From: JANPII01 sp031424915
Lineage (GTDB): Bacteria > Pseudomonadota > Alphaproteobacteria > Rickettsiales > Midichloriaceae
Length of the DNA stretch: 7,778 nt
Direction of reading: 5' to 3'
NCBI GenBank assembly: GCA_031424915.1
Contig: JANPII010000043.1
Span: 1 to 7,778, forward strand
Position numbers and translations under genes: made by a program. The notes below the pieces were generated by a model. That model was not told where the DNA came from. It searched no databases and saw only the letters and a program-made list of their open reading frames with translations. Position 1 is the first letter of the stretch. The number at the start of each line of letters is the position of its first letter. Below, in pieces: positions 1-6,770 of this stretch.

Positions 1-1571
1 TAAGCGCACAGGCTATGTTCCATATTGGTGACTTTATCAATGCTCGTTTTGTTCCCAAACTTAAAGCTGATATACAAATGTTTGCTTACGAGCAGGTAAG
101 TAAGCAGAGTTATAGCTATTTTGGCGCCAGTATGTCTGGAAGCATTGGTAACCAAGTCTCTGAGTTAGCACGCAGCAGTTGGACTATATTCGAACTAATA
201 ACCCAAACTTTTATTCCCGCATTTTTAGGAGTGTTTATTGCTGTTAGCATGTTTACTCAATTGCATATGATGTTTTCTATAATTATCATGGCGTGGGTGC
301 TAGCGCATATGTCGTGCTGCCTATATTTTGCGCGCAGATGCCGAATACTATCACATATACATTCAGAAGCACAAACCACTCTAGTTGGTAAAATTGTCGA
401 TAGTCTTAGTAATCATGGAATAGTACGCCTGTTTGCCGGTCGTACACAGGAGAGGCAATATATAGGGTGCTTCCAGGATGCAGAACAGCTGAAGCACCGA
501 GTTAACTTAAATTATATAGCCAAAATGAAGCTATGGTTGGGGCTACTGCATTTTCTGTGGCTCGGAGTCATTATGACAGCAGCGGATATATATGCCTACC
601 AAGCAGGTTGGATTGGAGTAGCAGAGCTAGTCTATATTGTTAATACTACTAATAATATAGGCATGATGGTATGGTTTGTGGCAATGATGCTACCAAATCT
701 ATTTGAAGAAGTAGGAATATCTAGCCAAAGTATGAGTATAGTTACCGCTCCAATTACTGTGCTGGATAACCCTAATGCTCCAGAGTTAAAGGTTACCCAA
801 GGAGCTATAGAATTCCGCAATGTAACATTTCACTATAGCCCCGGGCATCAGCTATTTTACAATAAAAGTGTACTTATTCCCGCCGGTCAGAAGGTGGGGC
901 TAGTGGGCTTTTCAGGATCAGGCAAAACAACCTTTGCTAATCTTATCTTGCGATATTTTGATGTGACTAGTGGTGATATTTTAATCGATGGTCAAGATAT
1001 ACGCGAAGTAACACAAGACAGCCTACGACGCAACATTACCGTAATTCCTCAGGAACCCGGCCTCTTTCATAGAACTTTATGGGAAAATATTCGATATGGT
1101 AATCCAGAAGCTACTGATGAGGAAGTGCTATGGGCAGCAAAGATGGCCCATTGCGATCAGTTTATTCAAAAAATGCCTGAGGGGTACGCGACAATAGTAG
1201 GTGAACGTGGTGGTAAGCTCTCAGGCGGGCAACGTCAGCGTATTGCCATAGCTCGGGCTTTTTTGAAGGAATCTAAGATATTGATTTTGGATGAGGCTAC
1301 TTCTGCACTAGATACTATTACAGAACGCTTGATTCAGGATGCAATCCATAAGATCATGATAAATAAGACAACTATTGTGATTGCACACCGCCTATCTACA
1401 TTAGTTGGTATGGACCGCATTCTAGTGTTTAAAGATGGAGTAATTATAGAAGATGGTAGCCATGAAGAATTAATTGAATGGGAAGGTCATTACGCTACGT
1501 TATGGCATATGCAGATGGATGGTTTCTTGATTGATGGAGAGAGTATGGATTTAAGAGGTGAAGATGGATAA
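1..1571 (+). CDS. ABC transporter, fused permease and ATPase (MsbA-like), 5' end outside window
   Basis: This is an inner-membrane type I exporter half-transporter, with membrane and ATPase domains in one chain; it would work as a homodimer. The frame is open to the left edge with no upstream stop, so the ATG at 15 is internal. By comparison with MsbA (about 580 residues) roughly 80 residues, including TM1 and most of TM2, are missing. Counting from that Met, hydrophobic segments lie near 57-80, 86-106, 172-197 and 205-230. The ATPase domain has an A-loop Tyr at 274, Walker A GFSGSGKTT at 298-306 (Lys304), Q-loop Gln346, signature LSGGQ at 402-406, Walker B ILILDE ending at Asp426/Glu427, a D-loop SALD and H-loop His458. 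All catalytic residues are intact, so it should be active. Substrate is inferred only: the family exports lipid A, other lipids, drugs or peptides. The membrane half resembles, from memory, an exporter family found in Rickettsia and Legionella more than E. coli MsbA itself. The stop overlaps the next gene, indicating co-transcription. Confidence 0.93.
   Translation, partial: SAQAMFHIGDFINARFVPKLKADIQMFAYEQVSKQSYSYFGASMSGSIGNQVSELARSSWTIFELITQTFIPAFLGVFIAVSMFTQLHMMFSIIIMAWVLAHMSCCLYFARRCRILSHIHSEAQTTLVGKIVDSLSNHGIVRLFAGRTQERQYIGCFQDAEQLKHRVNLNYIAKMKLWLGLLHFLWLGVIMTAADIYAYQAGWIGVAELVYIVNTTNNIGMMVWFVAMMLPNLFEEVGISSQSMSIVTAPITVLDNPNAPELKVTQGAIEFRNVTFHYSPGHQLFYNKSVLIPAGQKVGLVGFSGSGKTTFANLILRYFDVTSGDILIDGQDIREVTQDSLRRNITVIPQEPGLFHRTLWENIRYGNPEATDEEVLWAAKMAHCDQFIQKMPEGYATIVGERGGKLSGGQRQRIAIARAFLKESKILILDEATSALDTITERLIQDAIHKIMINKTTIVIAHRLSTLVGMDRILVFKDGVIIEDGSHEELIEWEGHYATLWHMQMDGFLIDGESMDLRGEDG
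1555..1561 (+). promoter_or_regulatory. Ribosome binding site for the HAD phosphatase gene (decides the start)
   Basis: GAGGTGA is a seven-base match to the Shine-Dalgarno consensus, inside the last codons of the ABC transporter gene. Measured from the end of GAGG it lies 5 bases before the ATG at 1564. The upstream GTG at 1558 overlaps the motif itself and cannot be served by it, so ATG 1564 is the better start. Confidence 0.7.
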
Positions 1572-2247
1572 TAAGAAATATGATTTAGTAATTTTTGATT
1601 GTGATGGAACTTTAGTTGATACCGAAGTATTGATCAATACCGCATGTGCTGAAGCGCTGCAAGAAATGGGCTATTTGCAGTATACTACTGAGTATTGCAT
1701 ACAGCATTTTACTAGCCTTAGCTTAGCAGTTTTATTGCAAAAAGTACAAGAGCAAGTAGGTCCCAGCTTTCCAACCGAGGAGTTTATAAGGCGGGCACAA
1801 TCTAAATACTTATATGATGCAGTACGTTACGTTGTGCAAATCCCAAACGCTGACATTTTGCTTGAGCGCTTAAGCAATAAAAGAATGCCATTTTGCGTAG
1901 CTTCAAACGGCGAGCCAGACGGTGTAGTGGAATCGCTACGCTTAACTAACCTTTATCATTTCTTTGATCCCAAGCATATATTCACATACGTGCAAAGTAA
2001 TGGCATACCAAAACCAGCGCCAGATTTATTTTTATATGCGGCACGTCATATGGGCAATATTCCACCCTCTCGTTGTCTGGTGATTGAAGATAGTGATACG
2101 GGAGTACGGGCTGCGCAGGCTGCGGGAATGGATGTAGTCGTTATTCAGGCCCACCCCCATCCCCGACATAGCATTATTGAGCAGCTCAAGCCAATGGCTA
2201 TCATTAAAGATTTGCTGAAGGTAGAGGACTATATTAATTCACGGTGA
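1564..2247 (+). CDS. HAD-superfamily phosphatase, subfamily IA (YieH/beta-phosphoglucomutase-like)
   Basis: This is a cytoplasmic Mg-dependent phosphohydrolase of 227 residues, the usual length for the subfamily. Motif I is FDCDGTLVD with nucleophile Asp12 and acid/base Asp14. Motif II is the Ser114 of VASNG, motif III is Lys150 in the KPAPDLF stretch, and motif IV is VIEDSDTG with Glu175, Asp176 and Asp178. The residues between motif I and motif II form the helical cap typical of class C1 caps. KPxPDxF and the EDSxxG signature place it among the phosphoglycolate phosphatase and beta-phosphoglucomutase relatives. Overall it reminds me most of E. coli YieH (6-phosphogluconate phosphatase), but the substrate cannot be read from the sequence. 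The gene overlaps the ABC transporter by 8 bases and is followed by fliD after 9 bases, so translational coupling is likely. A GTG at 1558 would add two residues but has no usable ribosome binding site. Confidence 0.92.
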   Translation: MDNKKYDLVIFDCDGTLVDTEVLINTACAEALQEMGYLQYTTEYCIQHFTSLSLAVLLQKVQEQVGPSFPTEEFIRRAQSKYLYDAVRYVVQIPNADILLERLSNKRMPFCVASNGEPDGVVESLRLTNLYHFFDPKHIFTYVQSNGIPKPAPDLFLYAARHMGNIPPSRCLVIEDSDTGVRAAQAAGMDVVVIQAHPHPRHSIIEQLKPMAIIKDLLKVEDYINSR

Positions 2248-2256
2248 AACTAACAT

Positions 2257-4035
2257 ATGGCATCACGCATAGATTTTAGTGGAATAGGGCGCAATGCGCT
2301 CACTGGCCTTAACTCTAGGCTTAATCACCAAGAGATAATTGATAAACGCATGGAAGTTTTACAGCAACCGATTGACGGGTTAGATACTCAAATTTCTCTT
2401 AATAATGATAAAATCCAAGCCTACACTGAGCTAAAAGGGATAATACAATCCCTATATAACACCACAGACAAATTACGTTATGTACCTGGCAATAATAACC
2501 AGGTGTTTGATTCTAGAGTAGCTTATAGCAATAGTAACACAGGAGTGGCTGCTGGAGTGTATTTAGGGGTTAATGTAAATAACGGAGCAGAGATAGGTCA
2601 TTTTGACCTTGAAGTTAAACAGCTAGCCCAGAGTATGGTACGTCAGACTGTGGCATTTAGCAGCAAAACCAGTAGTATTGTTCAGGCTGCCAATAATAAT
2701 TCTAATAGCTTGTTATTTACCGCAGGCACATTCCAGCTTAATGGCATCAATATTACTCTGAGTGAGGGAAGCACTCTACAAGAGGTAATAGCAACTATTA
2801 ACCATGCTGCTAAACAAACGGGCGTTGGTGCATCTATATTTGAGCCAACCTCTGGGCAGTTCCGTATGATTCTGCAATCTAAACAAACAGGAGTAGTAAA
2901 TGTCTATACTATAGAGGATCCGGATAATGTTTGGAATCAAGTATTGAGCTATGATGCGGTGTACAATCCATATTGCGACTTACAGACCGCTCAAGATTGT
3001 ATAGTTACTTATAACGGCCTACAAGATATTCAGCGTCCTACTAATACTATAGACGATTGTTTGGAAAATATAGTTATTAGCGTTTATCAGGTTACACCAC
3101 AATATACCAAGATATCTACGGATATAACATGGAATCAAGCTAGCGTAATTGAAACCATGCAGCAGCTGGTTACGGCATATAATACCTTGCTCAAGTTCAC
3201 AGTAAAGCAACAGCAACGAAATGATATGGGAGAATATTTAGATGGTGCTAAAATCCGAGACAGCGTATCCTTGGATGGATTTTTATCCGCAGTTCAGCTC
3301 CACTTGCCTATAGCAATAAATGGGCAAAGCCAATATATGAGCTTATTTGATGTAGGATTTAGCTTTGAAGATATACCCGAAGATTTAGTAAATAAAGAGC
3401 CGCGCTATAATAATCTATTACGTTTGGATAGCCAAATCTTGATACAAGCTATGGAAGATAACTTTGAGGAAGTACGTCACCTATTTGAATTTAATTTAAG
3501 TACTGCTTCAGCAAAACTGCTACCCACTCGAAGCCGCTCTAATAACTTACCAAATAATGTAAGTGATATAGTCATTACTATCGATATTGATATAGATCAA
3601 GTTGTACAGCTAAGTTATAAACTCAATGATGTCGCTGCTAGTGCCTTGATGCAATTGCAATATTTTGACTCCGAAAATCCAGATCAGGGAGGGACAATTC
3701 GAGGACTTCCCGGAACTATATTAGAGGGCTTTAGCTTCCTATATACAGGAACTGGACATGACACCCTTATCCTAGATATAACGCAAGGTATTGCTGATCG
3801 TATATACAACTCCTTATCTATTTTGCAATCTGAAGGGGGCGCTATAGATATTATCCAACAAGCTTTGCGTAATGAGAATGAGCGCAGCAAGGACGAAAAG
3901 TTATTCAAAACAGCGGTATTAGAGGAAGAGCGCAACTCTATGCTTAATCGTTTTGCTAGCTTAGAGGCATATATATCAAATGCCAACACTCGTCTGACTT
4001 TTATTGAGGCAATGAATCGCAATAAGGGAAATTAG
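2257..4035 (+). CDS. fliD: Flagellar hook-associated protein 2 (filament cap, FliD)
   Basis: FliD forms the cap at the tip of the flagellar filament and helps exported flagellin fold into place; it is itself secreted through the flagellar type III apparatus. The 592-residue product has the family layout. An N-terminal helical segment is at about 15-75 (QQPIDGLDTQIS, then a Lys/Leu-rich helix). A flagellin-IN motif is at about 157-212 (GTFQLNGINITL, then TLQEVIATIN and TGVGASI). The FliD signature strand AQDCIVTYNG ... RPTNTIDD is at 245-267. The C-terminal domain includes LFDVGFSFED (363-372), RLDSQILIQAMEDNFEEVRHLF (389-410) and the TQGIADRIYNSL region (509-520). A terminal heptad-like helix spans about 540-590. 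It is longer than E. coli FliD (about 470 residues), with the extra length in the exposed middle domains. There are three cysteines (240, 248, 268), unusual for a flagellar axial protein. The ATG at 2257 follows GGTGA at 2243-2247, which overlaps the upstream stop. No other flagellar gene is visible nearby. Confidence 0.9.
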   Translation: MASRIDFSGIGRNALTGLNSRLNHQEIIDKRMEVLQQPIDGLDTQISLNNDKIQAYTELKGIIQSLYNTTDKLRYVPGNNNQVFDSRVAYSNSNTGVAAGVYLGVNVNNGAEIGHFDLEVKQLAQSMVRQTVAFSSKTSSIVQAANNNSNSLLFTAGTFQLNGINITLSEGSTLQEVIATINHAAKQTGVGASIFEPTSGQFRMILQSKQTGVVNVYTIEDPDNVWNQVLSYDAVYNPYCDLQTAQDCIVTYNGLQDIQRPTNTIDDCLENIVISVYQVTPQYTKISTDITWNQASVIETMQQLVTAYNTLLKFTVKQQQRNDMGEYLDGAKIRDSVSLDGFLSAVQLHLPIAINGQSQYMSLFDVGFSFEDIPEDLVNKEPRYNNLLRLDSQILIQAMEDNFEEVRHLFEFNLSTASAKLLPTRSRSNNLPNNVSDIVITIDIDIDQVVQLSYKLNDVAASALMQLQYFDSENPDQGGTIRGLPGTILEGFSFLYTGTGHDTLILDITQGIADRIYNSLSILQSEGGAIDIIQQALRNENERSKDEKLFKTAVLEEERNSMLNRFASLEAYISNANTRLTFIEAMNRNKGN

Positions 4036-4143
4036 GTTTGAGTAATTTAGGTATTAAAGTGTTGGTGGAAGCTCATAAAAATTTATTGCTTATCCTGTAT
4101 CCTTATTTTTAGGAATTGATATAATTACTTTCAGGAACTCAAA
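4036..4143. other. fliD-ftsK intergenic region
   Basis: This 108-base AT-rich spacer contains stop codons in all forward frames and no recognisable gene. I find no convincing intrinsic terminator after fliD: there is no GC-rich hairpin followed by a T run. The 3' part carries the extended -10 promoter and the ftsK ribosome binding site AGGAA (4133-4137, 6 bases before the ATG). Confidence 0.6.
4117..4125 (+). promoter_or_regulatory. Extended -10 promoter for ftsK
   Basis: TGATATAAT is an exact match to the extended -10 consensus TGnTATAAT for the housekeeping sigma factor. At the normal -35 distance (about 4096-4102) there is no good hexamer, which is typical for extended -10 promoters. Transcription would start near 4131-4133, leaving a leader of only about 12 bases with the ribosome binding site almost at the 5' end. 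The promoter implies ftsK can be expressed independently of the upstream block. Start position is inferred. Confidence 0.6.
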
Positions 4144-6441
4144 ATGGAATCATTAGTGTTTGCAACATTGTCTGATTGGCTACAACAATTACGTAATAAG
4201 ATATTAGGTCTTCTTTTTATTCTAGTAGCGCTTTATGTTTCATTAGCGCTCATTAGCTATAGTTCAAGCGATCCTTCTTTCAATTATGCCACAGATGCAT
4301 CGACCCAAAATATGGCCGGTGCTTTTGGCGCTGCATTAGCTGACCCTTTGCTTCAAGGCTTAGGATATACTGTTCTTTTCCCACTGCTTTTTTTCTTTTG
4401 CATAGGCTTTAGGTTATTGGTGCGCAAGCGTGTGCGACTGGTATTATTACGTCTAGCTTTATTGATGCTACTGATGCCTATGCTTGCTCTTTGGTTCAGC
4501 TTTTTTGGGGAAGCTGCTGAGTTACCAATGCGTAGTTATGGGGGATATGTAGGAGCATTTGTGCAGCAGGAATTACTTGACTATATGGGACGGTCTACAC
4601 TACTAGGCTGCAGCCATGTCACGGCTGCTATTGCACTTTTACTATGCACTGGCTTATCATGGCGCGAATTAAGACGTATTATGAAGATTCTAAGTTATAC
4701 GCTGCTTTATTGTTGCAAGATATGGCTTTGGGGATTGGCATGTCTATGGAGTATGTGCTTACGTTTTTATCAAAATAAACGCAACTTACCACTGCATCAT
4801 TATGGAGATCTAGAAGAAGATACAGATGAAGAGGAGCAAGAAGAAGGAACAAGTGTGCTACAGATGCCACGCTTCAATTTAATCGAAATCAGTAAGAAAG
4901 TGGCAAAAACAAAGGCACAACGCTTTACCCAGCAAACTCTACAGCTAGAGCCGTCGGAATTCACCTTACCTAATACTTCTTATTTAAAAGAAGCACAAAC
5001 CTTGGTGCGTAAGCAGCATGTATCCGAGGATGCCCTGAACCAGAATTCTCGCTTATTACAACAGGTATTACAAGATTTTGGTATTAATGGCCAAGTTACT
5101 AGGATCTATCCAGGGCCTGTGGTGACTTTATATGAACTTGAGCCCGCTGCAGGCACTAAATCTGCGCGAGTTATAGGGCTGGCTGATGACATAGCACGCT
5201 CTATGAGCGCTATATCAGCCCGTATAGCGGTTATACCTGGCAAAAACGCTCTTGGTATAGAGCTGCCTAACACACACCGTGAGACTGTATATTTAAGAGA
5301 ATTGTTGGAAAGCCAGGCATACACGCATACTGAGGCAGGCTTACCACTAGTCTTGGGTAAAGATATAGGAGGTAATCCAATTATTGCGGATCTATCCAAG
5401 ATGCCCCACCTTTTGGTTGCAGGCACTACGGGATCTGGCAAATCTGTAGCGATTAACACCATGATCCTATCACTTCTATATATGCATTCACCAAAACAAT
5501 GCCAGTTCATAATGATTGATCCAAAAATGCTGGAACTCTCAGTATATCAAGGCATACCTCATCTGCTTGCTCCAGTGGTAACAGAGCCAAAAAAGGCAGT
5601 GGCTGCATTACGATGGGTGGTGAAGGAAATGGAAGAGCGTTATAGGTCGATGTCTGCAATGGGCGTACGCAATATAGGGGGTTACAACAGGCTGATTGAG
5701 GAGGCACGACAAAAAGGCGAGCTTTTAGAAAAACAAGTACAAACTGGTTTTGATCGTGATACAGGCAAACCTATATTTGAAATGATTAGCATGTCTGCAG
5801 AATCTCTACCTTATATCGTTGTGATAGTAGATGAAATGGCAGATCTTATGTTGGTAGCTGGCAAAGATATAGAAGCTTCTATTCAGCGCTTGGCACAAAT
5901 GGCTCGTGCCGCAGGCATCCACCTCATTATGGCCACCCAACGTCCCTCTGTGGATATAATAACCGGCGTAATTAAAGCTAACTTTCCAACACGTATCAGC
6001 TTTCAAGTTACCTCAAAAATTGATAGCCGTACTATTCTCAATGAACAAGGAGCAGAACAATTGCTAGGCATGGGAGATATGCTATACATGATCGGGGGAG
6101 GCCGCATTATGCGGGTACATGGGCCCTTTGTCAGCGACCAGGAAGTGGAGACCATCGTTACTTTCTTGAAGACTCAAGGCTCACCTCAGTATAAGGAAGA
6201 TATTACAACTGAAACTGAGGATACAGGCAGCGCTTCCTTTGATACCGAGGGAGACGATCTGTATAAACAAGCTGTAGAGATTGTGCGTCGTGACAAGCGT
6301 GCTACTACCAGCTATCTGCAACGCTGCCTAAAAGTGGGGTATAATAAAGCGGCAACACTTATAGAGCAAATGGAACGAGATGGCATAGTAAGCGCCCCTA
6401 ATCATGCGGGCAAGCGAGAGATTCTAATTGATACAATGTAG
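4144..6441 (+). CDS. ftsK: DNA translocase FtsK
   Basis: FtsK is a septum-anchored hexameric motor that pumps chromosome ends through the closing division site and activates XerCD recombination at dif. The 765-residue product is complete. The N-terminal domain has hydrophobic segments at about 20-38, 70-92, 97-120, 152-170 and 183-206, with the alphaproteobacterial-type SYSSSDPSFN loop after the first. A short acidic linker (222-234, almost all Asp/Glu) follows. The alpha/beta motor begins near 290. Walker A is GTTGSGKS at 427-434 (Lys433), Walker B is IVVIVDE ending at Asp563/Glu564, and the conserved ATQRPSVDIITG and LLGMGDMLY motifs are both present. The gamma winged helix (704-765, with TSYLQRCLKVGYNKAA and the NHAGKREIL end) is intact, so orienting-sequence recognition should be retained. 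Length matches compact FtsK proteins of alphaproteobacteria and Rickettsia rather than the roughly 1300-residue E. coli form with its long linker. The start is supported by AGGAA 6 bases upstream. Confidence 0.97.
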   Translation: MESLVFATLSDWLQQLRNKILGLLFILVALYVSLALISYSSSDPSFNYATDASTQNMAGAFGAALADPLLQGLGYTVLFPLLFFFCIGFRLLVRKRVRLVLLRLALLMLLMPMLALWFSFFGEAAELPMRSYGGYVGAFVQQELLDYMGRSTLLGCSHVTAAIALLLCTGLSWRELRRIMKILSYTLLYCCKIWLWGLACLWSMCLRFYQNKRNLPLHHYGDLEEDTDEEEQEEGTSVLQMPRFNLIEISKKVAKTKAQRFTQQTLQLEPSEFTLPNTSYLKEAQTLVRKQHVSEDALNQNSRLLQQVLQDFGINGQVTRIYPGPVVTLYELEPAAGTKSARVIGLADDIARSMSAISARIAVIPGKNALGIELPNTHRETVYLRELLESQAYTHTEAGLPLVLGKDIGGNPIIADLSKMPHLLVAGTTGSGKSVAINTMILSLLYMHSPKQCQFIMIDPKMLELSVYQGIPHLLAPVVTEPKKAVAALRWVVKEMEERYRSMSAMGVRNIGGYNRLIEEARQKGELLEKQVQTGFDRDTGKPIFEMISMSAESLPYIVVIVDEMADLMLVAGKDIEASIQRLAQMARAAGIHLIMATQRPSVDIITGVIKANFPTRISFQVTSKIDSRTILNEQGAEQLLGMGDMLYMIGGGRIMRVHGPFVSDQEVETIVTFLKTQGSPQYKEDITTETEDTGSASFDTEGDDLYKQAVEIVRRDKRATTSYLQRCLKVGYNKAATLIEQMERDGIVSAPNHAGKREILIDTM

Positions 6442-6462
6442 GCTGTCATAAATTAGTAACTG

Positions 6463-6479
6463 AATGCTCAAGCGGCATT
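6463..6479 (+). terminator. Weak hairpin downstream of ftsK
   Basis: AATGC and GCATT form a 5-bp stem around a 7-base loop, 21 bases after the ftsK stop codon. There is no T tract after it, so this is at best a poor intrinsic terminator; it could equally be chance in an AT-rich spacer. Confidence 0.2.
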
Positions 6480-6533
6480 AACTTAAAGGACGTTGCTTTG
6501 TTTAGTTTCGGAGCAAAGTGCTTAAATATTATG

Positions 6534-6552
6534 TAAGGCCCATATAAGGCCC
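6534..6552. repeat. Direct repeat TAAGGCCC, two copies 11 bases apart
   Basis: TAAGGCCC occurs at 6534-6541 and again at 6545-6552, so the copies start 11 bases apart, about one helical turn. This spacing could present both copies on the same face of DNA to a dimeric regulator. It could also reflect the inner edge of the inverted-repeat element. No known operator is recognised. Confidence 0.4.
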
Positions 6553-6580
6553 TTGCAGCGCGCTTATTTACTGATGCCAC

Positions 6581-6607
6581 GAGTATTATAAGCAAAAATA
6601 AGTACTC
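6581..6607. other. Internal hairpin of the inverted-repeat element
   Basis: GAGTATTAT (6581-6589) pairs with ATAAGTACTC (6598-6607) to give nine base pairs with one bulged G (6602) and an 8-base loop. Competing pairings exist: CTTATTT at 6563-6569 can pair with AAATAAG at 6596-6602, and GCTTAT at 6562-6567 with ATAAGC at 6588-6593. If transcribed, the region could switch between folds; this is untested. Confidence 0.4.
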
Positions 6608-6687
6608 TCAGACACTATAGAGCCTAAATAATATTTCAAGCACTTCCTTGTTGCTAAGCATCATTTAGGTTAATTAGATGAAAGTAG

Positions 6688-6715
6688 TTGATTTTACTAT
6701 TTAGAAGTTTAAAGT
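6688..6715 (+). promoter_or_regulatory. Candidate promoter for the repeat-protein gene
   Basis: TTGATT (6688-6693) resembles a -35 box and TAAAGT (6710-6715) a -10 box, 16 bases apart. The predicted start would be near 6722, giving a leader of about 49 bases that includes the 6730-6750 dyad. The -10 match is only 4 of 6, so the call is tentative. Confidence 0.3.
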
Positions 6716-6718
6716 TTA
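6705..6718. repeat. AT-rich tandem heptamer
   Basis: AAGTTTA occurs twice back to back, followed by the degenerate copy AATTTAA, and merges into a near-palindrome GTTTAAATTTAAAAC ending at 6728. It overlaps the candidate -10 box. It may be a regulator site, or low-complexity AT sequence without function. Confidence 0.35.
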
Positions 6719-6729
6719 AATTTAAAACC

Positions 6730-6750
6730 TGTTGCCAAGCTACTGCAACA
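6730..6750 (+). promoter_or_regulatory. Dyad (6-bp inverted repeat) upstream of the repeat-protein gene
   Basis: TGTTGC at 6730-6735 and GCAACA at 6745-6750 are perfect inverted repeats around a 9-base spacer. The dyad ends 4 bases before the ribosome binding site. It could be a repressor operator or, in RNA, a hairpin beside the site where ribosomes load. No known operator is recognised. Confidence 0.4.
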
Positions 6751-6754
6751 CATT

Positions 6755-6760
6755 AAGGAA
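6755..6760 (+). promoter_or_regulatory. Ribosome binding site of the repeat-protein gene
   Basis: AAGGAA lies 10 bases before the ATG at 6771 and supports that start; a purine-rich AAGAAGAA stretch fills the gap. Confidence 0.55.
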
Positions 6761-6770
6761 TCAAGAAGAA

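Larger units (their letters stand above)
6516..6645. repeat. 130-bp element with long imperfect inverted-repeat ends
   Basis: The left arm at 6516-6532 (AAGTGCTTAAATATTAT) matches the reverse complement of the right arm at 6628-6645 in all 17 bases, with a single extra base (C6637) in the right arm. Similarity continues inward in weaker form: TAAGGCCC at 6534-6541 against GAGCCTA at 6620-6626. The interior carries a separate hairpin at 6581-6607. The architecture would suit a MITE-like element, a palindromic element of the kind scattered through Rickettsia genomes, or a structured RNA. No transposase and no clear target-site duplication is visible. The inverted repeat is directly seen; its nature is inference. 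Confidence 0.6.
6442..6770. other. ftsK to repeat-protein intergenic region without a gene
   Basis: I see no open reading frame with a plausible start and ribosome binding site in these 329 bases, and no tRNA-like fold. The region is AT-rich and structured. It holds a weak hairpin after ftsK (6463-6479), a 130-base inverted-repeat element (6516-6645), a candidate promoter (6688-6715), an AT-rich heptamer array (6705-6718) and a dyad (6730-6750) just before the next gene's ribosome binding site. Non-coding RNA, a decayed small mobile element or regulatory DNA are all possible. Confidence 0.6.

Noticed and set aside
15..17. ATG at 15 as the true start of the ABC transporter
   Set aside because: The frame stays open to the window edge, there is no ribosome binding site, and TM1 and most of TM2 would be missing; the gene simply begins outside the window.
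3687..3693. GGGAGGG as an FtsK orienting sequence (KOPS)
   Set aside because: The consensus GGGNAGGG needs one more base between the G runs; this is a near miss inside fliD and a single occurrence says nothing.
3684..4022. Reverse-strand open frame of 112 codons opposite fliD
   Set aside because: It lies wholly antisense to a well-supported fliD C-terminal domain, has no recognisable domain, and looks like a composition shadow.
4086..4091. TTGCTT as a -35 box for ftsK
   Set aside because: It is 28 bases from the TATAAT, far beyond the usual 16-18; the extended -10 explains the promoter without it.
5106..5510. Reverse-strand open frame of 134 codons opposite ftsK
   Set aside because: It is antisense to the conserved FtsK motor domain including Walker A; its sequence shows no family features.
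6516..6645. Complete insertion sequence between ftsK and the repeat gene
   Set aside because: There is no transposase frame and no clear target-site duplication, so only a small non-autonomous element or structured RNA can be proposed.
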